NCBI GenBank assembly: GCA_007117945.1
Contig: SKTN01000296.1
Coordinates: 1-5,585 of the forward strand
Direction of reading: 5' to 3'
DNA length: 5,585 nucleotides
Origin: Nitriliruptoraceae bacterium
Lineage (GTDB): Bacteria; Actinomycetota; Nitriliruptoria; Nitriliruptorales; Nitriliruptoraceae
In this document: positions 1-4,534 of the stretch, piece after piece
How positions within the stretch are numbered: the stretch's first letter is position 1
Layout of the letters: each line of letters starts with the position of its first letter
Translations under genes and position numbers: made by a program
The notes under the pieces: model-generated
What the model was told of the DNA's origin: nothing
Database searches by the model: none
The model's input: the letters and a program-made list of their open reading frames with translations, nothing else

Positions 1-271
1 TCAGGTACTCCTGGCCGCCGACCTTGACCTCGGTGCCGCCGTACTTGGAGAACAGGACGGTGTCGCCCTCGCTCACCTCGAGCTCGAGCAGCTCACCGGT
101 GTGCTCCGAGCGCTTGCCCGGGCCCACGGCGATGACGGTGCCCTGCTGGGGCTTCTCCTTGGCGGTGTCGGGGATGACCAGGCCAGACGCGGTGGTCTGC
201 TCCTGTTCCTCGACGGTCACGAGCACCCGGTCTTCGAGGGGCTTGACCTTGACATCGGTGGCAGCAGCCAA
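1..271 (-). CDS. groES: Co-chaperonin GroES (Hsp10), 3' end beyond window
   Basis: GroES is the 10-kDa lid of the cytosolic GroEL/GroES folding chamber. The 90 visible residues begin MAAATDVKVKPLEDRVLV and include the family features VKPLEDRVLV (residues 8-17), the mobile-loop area around EEQEQTTASGLVIPDTAKEK (21-40), GTVIAVGPGK (45-53) and FSKYGGTEVKVGGQEYL at the end. Normal GroES proteins are about 95-102 residues, so roughly the last 10-13 residues lie left of the window. The TGA visible at the extreme left edge is out of frame. The start is TTG at 271, chosen because AAGGGAGG sits five bases upstream and no in-frame ATG or GTG fits the N-terminus. Two CIRCE operators and a promoter lie about 400 bases upstream, so HrcA control is expected. 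groEL would normally follow, outside the window. Identification is very secure; the TTG start is likely. Confidence 0.97.
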   Translation of the reverse strand, partial: MAAATDVKVKPLEDRVLVTVEEQEQTTASGLVIPDTAKEKPQQGTVIAVGPGKRSEHTGELLELEVSEGDTVLFSKYGGTEVKVGGQEYL

Positions 272-677
272 CGTGCCCTCCCTTGTGTGGTCGCGGCTAC
301 GGGATCACCCGCGGCCTGACGGTTGACGGTTGGTGGTGAACAGCTGTCGTGCGGTGCGCGCCGGTCCGTGCTCCCCACGGGGACCACCCCGTCGTGCGGT
401 CACCACCACGCGCCGGTACGTGGCCTGGCCCTGCGGTCCTCGCGGCCCGTCGAACCGCTGATCGGCGGATCGGTGGCGCTGGATGCGTGGTGCAGGGCGG
501 TCAGGTCGTGGGGCGTCGGGGCGACGACATCGAGGTGGTCGGGGGGCGGACGGGGACGCCGAGGTGGCGTCGGCACCGGCCGGCCGTGGTGACGGACGGC
601 CGCTCCGCAGGGGAGCGTCGGGCCCGTCGTGAGTGCCGCCGGTCGGGGCACACCGGGATGCGGCGCGTCCACCTAGG
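272..677 (-). promoter_or_regulatory. Long untranslated leader of groES (putative)
   Basis: About 400 bases separate the CIRCE/promoter block from the groES start codon. I see no credible gene on either strand: the open frames here translate to Pro/Arg/His-rich sequence without domain-like patterns. If transcription begins near 703, this whole stretch would be a 5' leader of about 430 nt. It contains small perfect hairpins, including CGCTCC-GCAGG-GGAGCG at 601-617 and ACGGGG-ACCA-CCCCGT at 377-392 (plus-strand letters). Neither is followed by a T-run. A direct repeat of AACCGTC occurs on the minus strand close to the ribosome binding site. A second promoter nearer groES cannot be excluded. 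The role of the leader is inference. Confidence 0.45.
277..284 (-). promoter_or_regulatory. Shine-Dalgarno site deciding the groES TTG start
   Basis: On the minus strand AAGGGAGG is followed by GCACG and then TTG. The near-perfect match to the anti-Shine-Dalgarno sequence and the five-base spacing support translation from the rare TTG codon at 271. Confidence 0.8.
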
Positions 678-704
678 CTGGCACTCCCATAGCCTGAGTG
701 CTAG
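678..704. promoter_or_regulatory. CIRCE operator 1 (HrcA binding site)
   Basis: The plus strand reads CTGGCACTC, nine bases (CCATAGCCT), then GAGTGCTAG. This matches the classical CIRCE inverted repeat TTAGCACTC-N9-GAGTGCTAA. The two arms pair at eight of nine positions and the spacer has the standard length. HrcA binds CIRCE as a repressor of groE and dnaK operons and releases it on heat shock. This copy lies just downstream of the predicted minus-strand -10 box, where it would cover the transcription start. Confidence 0.93.
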
Positions 705-709
705 AGCGG

Positions 710-738
710 AAGCTAGCACTCACCCCAGGTGAGTGCAA
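710..738 (-). promoter_or_regulatory. Putative heat-shock promoter for groES
   Basis: On the minus strand TTGCAC (738-733) is followed by exactly 17 bases and TAGCTT (715-710). This fits a -35/-10 pair of the primary sigma factor; the -10 follows the actinobacterial TAnnnT pattern. Transcription would start around 703. The -35 and spacer lie inside CIRCE 2, and the start site lies at the edge of CIRCE 1, the expected geometry for HrcA repression. The operators are palindromic, but the next plus-strand gene is over 800 bases away and the plus-strand promoter match is poorer, so groES is the likely target. Confidence 0.7.
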
Positions 739-739
739 G
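713..739. promoter_or_regulatory. CIRCE operator 2 (HrcA binding site), extended palindrome
   Basis: This second copy reads CTAGCACTC, nine bases (ACCCCAGGT), then GAGTGCAAG, eight bases to the right of CIRCE 1. Eight of nine arm positions pair. Unusually, the spacer is itself palindromic (ACC-CCA-GGT), which extends the dyad to 12-bp arms around three central bases. It spans the predicted minus-strand -35 box and spacer of the groES promoter, so HrcA bound here would block RNA polymerase directly. Confidence 0.92.
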
Positions 740-815
740 GCGCCTGCGAGAGGGCTGATGCGGGGCGGCGCAGGGGGGTGCGCAGGGCGGAACCACGCAT
801 CTGCCGTCGAGGGTA

Positions 816-852
816 TGCAGCGAAACGACCTCCTAGCGGTCGGATCGCTGCA
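816..852. repeat. Imperfect palindrome A, first of two related copies
   Basis: The sequence is built as TGCAGCG, three bases, CGACC, seven bases, GGTCG, three bases, CGCTGCA. It is a symmetric nested dyad of 37 bp with 7-bp outer and 5-bp inner arms. A related copy starts 83 bp to the right. It lies about 80 bp upstream of the predicted groES -35 box and about 740 bp upstream of the plus-strand operon. It could be an operator for a dimeric or tetrameric regulator, or an RNA hairpin. I recognise no known site. Confidence 0.6.
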
Positions 853-898
853 CACCCGGGCACGGGCCCGTACCTGTCCGCTACCGCCAGGCAACGTG

Positions 899-935
899 TG
901 CAGCGTTGCGACCCCTGGGACGTCGGATCGCTGCA
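899..935. repeat. Imperfect palindrome B, second of two related copies
   Basis: This is a second 37-bp dyad with the same outer arms TGCAGCG and CGCTGCA. The inner arms are reduced to CGAC/GTCG. It shares a 15-base identical run, GTCGGATCGCTGCAC (922-936), with copy A (839-853). Similarity continues to about 946 (copy A to 863), so the duplicated unit is about 48 bp. The outer arms are fully conserved while the centre has diverged, as expected for protein-binding half-sites, although two copies are little evidence. Confidence 0.58.
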
Positions 936-993
936 CGCCTTGGCACGTTGCGGCGGACAGGCCACCCGCGGCATCGACACCATCCCCACCTGT

Positions 994-1009
994 CCCCCCA
1001 CCTGGGGGG
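994..1009. repeat. Perfect GC hairpin, possible terminator-like element
   Basis: CCCCCC-ACCT-GGGGGG is a perfect six-pair stem with a four-base loop. There is no T-run on either side, so a classical Rho-independent terminator is not supported, although terminators in high-GC actinobacteria often lack one. It sits between palindrome B and the 38-bp array, where it could stop transcription entering from either direction. Confidence 0.35.
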
Positions 1010-1028
1010 CCGGCGGGACGGCGGGCGG

Positions 1029-1218
1029 CTGGCGGGCGACCGGCCCGGTGACGTGACAGCGACGAGCTGGCGGGCGGTCGGCTCGGTGACGTGACAGCGA
1101 CGAGCCGGCGGGCGACCGGCCCGGTGACGTGACAACGACGAGTCGCGGGCCGCCGGCCCGGTAGCGCAACCACGGCGGAACACCGGGCCGCCGGCCCGGT
1201 GGCGCGACCCCGCCGCGA
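1029..1218. repeat. 38-bp tandem repeat array, five units
   Basis: Units occupy 1029-1066, 1067-1104, 1105-1142, 1143-1180 and 1181-1218, all exactly 38 bp. The first three are nearly identical: each contains GGCGGGCG, a CCGGCCCGG-like core, then GTGACGTGACA and ACGAG. The last two have drifted but keep GGGCCGCCGGCCCGGT and the unit length. A short 11-bp repeat (GCGACCCCGCC, about 2.5 copies) follows from 1204 to 1229. The unit length is not a multiple of three, so the array is not coding. There are no unique spacers, so it is not a CRISPR array. The duplicated GTGAC in each strong unit gives it an iteron-like look. Its role is unknown. Confidence 0.85.
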
Positions 1219-1589
1219 CCCCGCCGCGACGTGCCCACCGTGCACCGTCCGCCCAGCGCACGACGATGACGACGCTCCGTTGCCGAGGCCGACCCTGGAC
1301 GGACGTTCAATAACGCTGCGTTGCAGTTCGACCGCAGGCCGTTGCGCCCAACTGGCAACCGCAGGCATGATGCGTTCAGCGTTCAGCGATGGACGCTCAG
1401 TGACACAGGTCGGGTCCTCCCGGCCGACCGGGACGCACAGATCCTTGGACCGCACGACGGTCGCCGCACCAGCTCCGGCAGCACCACGCCGCGCTGGGAG
1501 AGGTCCGAGGGGAGCGAGTGGCGAGACCGACCCGGACCGACGGCTCACCGTCGGCCCACGGGTCGACCCTCCCCACCCCGGACCAGACG
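1219..1589 (+). promoter_or_regulatory. Gene-free upstream region and leader of the two-gene operon
   Basis: No gene is supported here. The sequence is locally less GC-rich around 1306-1410, where a promoter for the downstream operon would be expected, but I found no convincing -35/-10 pair. Visible structure includes the dyad GTTGC-N9-GCAAC (1341-1359), a direct repeat ACCGCAGGC (1331-1339 and 1358-1366), tandem GTTCAGC (about 1374-1387), a perfect hairpin CCGACGG-CTCA-CCGTCGG (1537-1554) and a palindrome GGGTCGACCC (1560-1569). A purine-rich GAGGGGAG (1507-1514) stands before a GTG at 1518, an alternative start for the next gene. Confidence 0.4.
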
Positions 1590-2699
1590 ATGCGTCCTCT
1601 TCCCACCCTCCGGCTCGTAACCGGGGCGCTGGCCGCGGCCAGCCTGCTGCTCGTTCCCGTCGCGGCCGCCGCTGCCGACGGTGCCGCTCGCGCGGACACC
1701 GCTGCCTGCGACGACGCGCTCGTCACCTTCACCCGCGACGGCACCACTGGCGATGACCGTGCGGTGGCCCTCACCGCCCAGTCGATCGAGCGCGGGGCCG
1801 CGGGTTGGGACATGGTGGGCTGGGAGAGCGCGCCCGGTACCCAGCTCACCGCCGTGGTCGCCACCGACCGCAGCGGCGAGGTCCGCCACCTCGGCGTCGG
1901 TCGCAACGGCGTCGCCGAGCAGGTCACCTCGCTGACCTTCTGCGGGACGGTCGGAGCCCCGTCCGACGCCGACGACATCACCGAGGTGGATGAGGAGGAC
2001 GACGGCGGCGGCAAGGGCCGCGCCGACGACCGCGCCGAGGTGGTCGCGGACCCGCCGGCGCAGACGAGGCCGCCGCGGCAGGCTGCGAGCGACACCGACG
2101 ACGCAGTTGCGAAGGAGCCGGCCCGCGCCGACGCCCGCAAGGAGGACACTTCCGCATCGGCGCCGGATGGCGACGGTGCCCCGGACCGGAACGCACGCGT
2201 CGATCCCACGCCCGAACCGTCCCAGACCGCCGGGGCGAAGGCCGACACGTCGAACGCCACCCGCAGCCAGTCGTCCCAGGATGCGCCGGACACCCCCACC
2301 GCGGCTCCGGGCGATGGGACCGACGCGACCGGTCCGGACGAGGACGCGGAGGAGGTCGAGGTGCTCGGCGTACGTGTCGTCGCCAGCCCCGATGTCGAGG
2401 ACGGTGCTGACGATGACGCGGAGACGACGGCTCGGGACGACGCCACCGCAGCGCGCTCCGACAGCCGACCGGTCGTGGCTGCGGCCGGCTCCGGGGCCGG
2501 CCGTAACCTGCTGGACAGCGCCTGGCTCCTGGCAGCGGCCATCGCCGCAGGCATCGTCGCCGGCGGAAGTGCCCTGCGGGTCCGCCGCACGGCCATGGCC
2601 ACGAACACCGCGACGGGGAGCGACCGCAGCGCCGGCGCCGCCAGCAGCACCGCCCGGAGCGGCGATGTCGCCGGTCCGCACGGGAAGGGCCACCGATGA
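1590..2699 (+). CDS. Secreted, C-terminally membrane-anchored protein of unknown family
   Basis: I do not recognise a family. From ATG at 1590 the 369-residue product has a canonical signal peptide (MRPLPTLR, then a hydrophobic core at residues 9-29 ending in AAAAADG). A compact region of about 35-120 follows, with exactly two cysteines (40 and 118) that could form an extracellular disulfide. Residues about 124-303 are a low-complexity stalk rich in Asp, Glu, Ala, Pro, Thr and Arg. One hydrophobic helix (about 307-328) is followed by RVRR and a tail of about 35 residues, predicted cytoplasmic. There is no LPXTG-type sorting motif. The start is ambiguous: an in-frame GTG at 1518 has the better ribosome binding site (GAGGGGAG) but would add 24 hydrophilic residues before the signal peptide; ATG 1590 has none. 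The TGA overlaps the ATG of the BldD-like gene (ATGA), so the two are co-translated. A surface, sensor or anchor role is inference. Confidence 0.82.
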   Translation: MRPLPTLRLVTGALAAASLLLVPVAAAAADGAARADTAACDDALVTFTRDGTTGDDRAVALTAQSIERGAAGWDMVGWESAPGTQLTAVVATDRSGEVRHLGVGRNGVAEQVTSLTFCGTVGAPSDADDITEVDEEDDGGGKGRADDRAEVVADPPAQTRPPRQAASDTDDAVAKEPARADARKEDTSASAPDGDGAPDRNARVDPTPEPSQTAGAKADTSNATRSQSSQDAPDTPTAAPGDGTDATGPDEDAEEVEVLGVRVVASPDVEDGADDDAETTARDDATAARSDSRPVVAAAGSGAGRNLLDSAWLLAAAIAAGIVAGGSALRVRRTAMATNTATGSDRSAGAASSTARSGDVAGPHGKGHR

Positions 2700-3340
2700 C
2701 CCAGCAGGACCGCAACCACGCCCTGGCGATCGGTGCCCGGCTGCGGCGTGTGCGCCACCAACAGGGCCTGTCCCTGGCCGACGTCCAGACGCAGAGCGAG
2801 GGGCGCTGGAAAGCGGTGGTCGTCGGCGCCTACGAACGTGGTGACCGCAGCATCACCGTCGCACGCCTGGCTGACCTGGCGAGCTTCTACGACGTCCCCC
2901 TGGCCGACCTGCTCCCCGATCCGGCGGCCGCTGCACAGCTCGAGGACGATCGGGTCACCCTCGACCTGGCGGCGCTCGACGCCGCGCCCGCGAGGACCGA
3001 ACTGACCGTCCTGGCCCGCTACGCCAGCCACGTCGCCCGCAACCGTGGCGACCACAACGGCCGCGTGCTGACGCTGCGGGCGGGTGATCTGGAGACCGTG
3101 GCACTGGTGGTCGACATGACCGGGTCGCAGCTGCGGGAGCGCCTCAAGGAGCACCGGGTCCTGTTCCGCTTCGACGACGCCGGGCTGCCGCTCGAGGTAC
3201 CCGGTGACCGCCTGGACGACCGCACCCCGGTCGCGGGCGCCGTGGACGATGCAGGTCACACCGGGGATGAGGGGACCGACCCGGACCCCACGGTCGTGAT
3301 CGACCTCACCGGCAGCGAGGTGGTCGACCGCGGCGACTGA
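2696..3340 (+). CDS. bldD: BldD-like c-di-GMP-responsive transcriptional regulator
   Basis: In Streptomyces, BldD is a cytosolic repressor of development genes; a c-di-GMP tetramer bridges two C-terminal domains so that the dimer binds DNA. This 214-residue protein has an XRE-type helix-turn-helix at about residues 9-72, containing the BldD hallmark GRWKAVVVGAYERGDRSITV (36-55) and FYDVPLADLLP. A second domain covers about 85-160. It holds RGD (117-119), eight residues, then RAGD (128-131), an exact match to the BldD c-di-GMP signature RxD-X8-RxxD. Streptomyces BldD is about 167 residues; this one has an extra acidic tail (about 162-214) ending in VVIDLTGSEVVDRGD. The ATG at 2696 follows GGGAAGGG with a six-base gap and overlaps the upstream TGA, indicating translational coupling with the membrane protein. 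Family and ligand motif are well supported; the regulon is not known, and the gene symbol is by homology. Confidence 0.93.
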   Translation: MTQQDRNHALAIGARLRRVRHQQGLSLADVQTQSEGRWKAVVVGAYERGDRSITVARLADLASFYDVPLADLLPDPAAAAQLEDDRVTLDLAALDAAPARTELTVLARYASHVARNRGDHNGRVLTLRAGDLETVALVVDMTGSQLRERLKEHRVLFRFDDAGLPLEVPGDRLDDRTPVAGAVDDAGHTGDEGTDPDPTVVIDLTGSEVVDRGD

Positions 3341-3360
3341 CGCACGCAGCTGTGGCGAGC

Positions 3361-3480
3361 GTGGCCCGACCGGCGGCGTCCTGGACCGACCGCCGCCATC
3401 GTGGCCCGACCGGCAGCGTCCTGGACCGACCGCCGCCATCGTGGCCCGACCGGTGGCCTCGTGACCGGACCGCCACCGAC
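3361..3480. repeat. 40-bp tandem repeat, three units, in a convergent intergenic region
   Basis: Units lie at 3361-3400, 3401-3440 and 3441-3480. The first two differ at a single base; the third is diverged but starts with the same GTGGCCCGACCGG. Unit 1 can form GGCGGCG/CGCCGCC (3372-3378 with 3391-3397). Unit 3 forms GGTGGC/GCCACC (3452-3457 with 3472-3477), in which a C-G pair has become T-A. Unit 2 has one mismatch in the stem. The array fills nearly all the space between the convergent bldD-like and GNAT genes, so a bidirectional terminator role is plausible. There is no T-run. Confidence 0.85.
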
Positions 3481-3486
3481 CGTGGA

Positions 3487-4359
3487 TCAGCTGCGCACGG
3501 CGAGCCGCCACGGCTCACGGTCGACGAACCCGGCCGCGTCGTAGGCCCGCAGCGCCGCGACGTTGTCCGCACGCACGTGCAGGCTGATCGCCCGGCTGCG
3601 GCCGCCCTCCACCAGGGCACCGCGCACGGCCGCCGCGACGGCCGAGCGCCCCAGCCCCTCGCCGCGGGCCAGGCCGTCCACGACGATCCCGGCGAGTTGG
3701 ACCCCGTAACGACCTGATGACACGGAGCGTTCCAGCTTCATCACCGGTGCCCCGATCGGTCCGACGCACCACACCAGGCCCTGGTTGAGGTTGGCCTCGA
3801 TGCGTTGGCGGTAGCCACGCAGGCCCGCCTGGCCGGGGTGGGGACCGAACCGGTCGTCGACGTGGAGGCGCACGGCCAGTTCGGCGAGCCGGTCCAGGTC
3901 CTCGCGTTGGGCTCGACGCAGTCCCGGGTCGGGGAGCTCGGCCTCGTCGGGCACCCGGTCCGGGTCGACGGTGAGGAAGCGTTGATCGTGGACGATGAGG
4001 TCGGGGTCGGTACCCGCACGGGACAGGGCCGCGTCGCCCGCGACCTCGTCGCCCACCAGCAGCCGCCACCGCTTCGTGGCGGCGGGGGCAGCGGCGATGG
4101 CATCGGCGTCCCCGCAGGGGATCAGCAGGCGGCCGGGGAACACCACCGCCACGGCCCACCGGTCGTCGTCGGCGGCGATGCGCAGGGGCTCGGCACCGAA
4201 GGACTCGATGGTGGACAGGGCGAACATGTGCCGGGCCGCGCCGCCGGCGGGCGACTCCCAGCTCGCCAGGCGCTCGGCGATGGTCGGGAGCTCGCCGGCG
4301 CCGACGCGGCGCCACCGCAGGCGCCGGCCGAGCCGCTCGAGGGCCGTCGGCGCCCTCAT
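3487..4359 (-). CDS. GNAT-family N-acetyltransferase with an extra N-terminal domain
   Basis: GNAT enzymes transfer an acetyl group from acetyl-CoA to an amine. Residue numbers here count from the upstream GTG at 4377 (296 aa); the ATG at 4359 gives 290. The C-terminal half (about 153-296) is the GNAT domain: motif A around LAGIVVDGLARGEGLG, with the acetyl-CoA loop RGEGLG at 238-243, then ISLHVRADNVAALRAYDAAGF (264-284), the typical motif-B region, and a final strand. The first 150 residues form a second region with conserved-looking hydrophobic blocks (RWAVAVVFPGRLLIPCGD at 73-90). This two-part layout resembles actinobacterial GNAT proteins with a DUF4081-type N-terminal half, from memory and unverified. 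It is much longer than RimI and is not RimI. Neither start has a clear Shine-Dalgarno, so ATG was preferred. The substrate is unknown. It follows tsaD in the same direction after about 160 bases. Confidence 0.88.
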   Translation of the reverse strand: MRAPTALERLGRRLRWRRVGAGELPTIAERLASWESPAGGAARHMFALSTIESFGAEPLRIAADDDRWAVAVVFPGRLLIPCGDADAIAAAPAATKRWRLLVGDEVAGDAALSRAGTDPDLIVHDQRFLTVDPDRVPDEAELPDPGLRRAQREDLDRLAELAVRLHVDDRFGPHPGQAGLRGYRQRIEANLNQGLVWCVGPIGAPVMKLERSVSSGRYGVQLAGIVVDGLARGEGLGRSAVAAAVRGALVEGGRSRAISLHVRADNVAALRAYDAAGFVDREPWRLAVRS

Positions 4360-4381
4360 CGGACCGGGACCGAGCACCGGT

Positions 4382-4459
4382 CGGGCACGGGTACGGACAC
4401 GGACACGGCCACGGGCACAGGCACCGCCACCGCCACGGGCACGGGCAAGGGCACGGAAG
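4382..4459. repeat. Hexanucleotide tandem repeat (CGGGCA-type), about 13 units
   Basis: Successive six-base blocks read CGGGCA, CGGGTA, CGGACA, CGGACA, CGGCCA, CGGGCA, CAGGCA, CCGCCA, CCGCCA, CGGGCA, CGGGCA, AGGGCA, CGGAAG. The period is strict although units are imperfect. The array lies immediately upstream of the possible GTG start of the GNAT gene on the minus strand, inside the tsaD-GNAT spacer. Slippage could vary the spacer length; the six-base period would preserve reading frame if translation ever crossed it. Confidence 0.8.
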
Positions 4460-4534
4460 CCACGGACAGCCTCATCGGTGCAGGCGCCGGTCGGTCACGG
4501 ACACGGAGGCCACGGACCGCTTCATCCGGCCAGG
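4455..4534. repeat. 30-bp direct repeat duplicating the tsaD 3' end, offset 50 bp
   Basis: Positions 4455-4484 and 4505-4534 match at 24 of 30 bases. The right copy contains the last codons and TGA stop of tsaD. The left copy is a diverged image that keeps TCA (TGA on the minus strand) at the equivalent place. It looks like an old local duplication of the gene end. Confidence 0.6.

Noticed and set aside
400..672. Minus-strand open frame of 90 codons in the groES leader
   Set aside because: Pro/Arg/His-rich, no Shine-Dalgarno and no recognisable pattern; it looks like random high-GC open frame.
994..1009. Classical Rho-independent terminator
   Set aside because: The stem is strong but no T-run follows on either strand, and no gene ends nearby; kept only as a hairpin.
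1029..1218. CRISPR array
   Set aside because: Units are directly contiguous with no unique spacers, two are decayed, and no cas genes are nearby.
1340..1372. Plus-strand promoter TTGCGC-N18-CATGAT
   Set aside because: The -10 match is poor and the sequence is not distinguishable from background, so it was not listed as a promoter.
1401..1413. BldD box upstream of the operon
   Set aside because: TGACACAG matches the left half well, but the right half fails, giving about 6 of 9 defined positions; too weak to call autoregulation.
673..1548. Minus-strand open frame of 291 codons, and a second of 212 codons (720-1358)
   Set aside because: They cross the CIRCE operators, palindromes and a 38-bp array whose period is not a multiple of three. 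The translations are low-complexity and lack domains.
1397..3511. Minus-strand open frame of 704 codons antisense to the membrane-protein and bldD-like genes
   Set aside because: It mirrors the codon structure of the plus-strand genes in high-GC DNA, is Ala/Ser/Arg/Val-rich without domains, and runs through a repeat array. The plus-strand genes have clear motifs and a ribosome site.
3487..4359. RimI ribosomal-protein acetyltransferase, suggested by proximity to tsaD
   Set aside because: RimI is about 150 residues and a single domain; this protein has nearly twice the length, with an additional N-terminal region.
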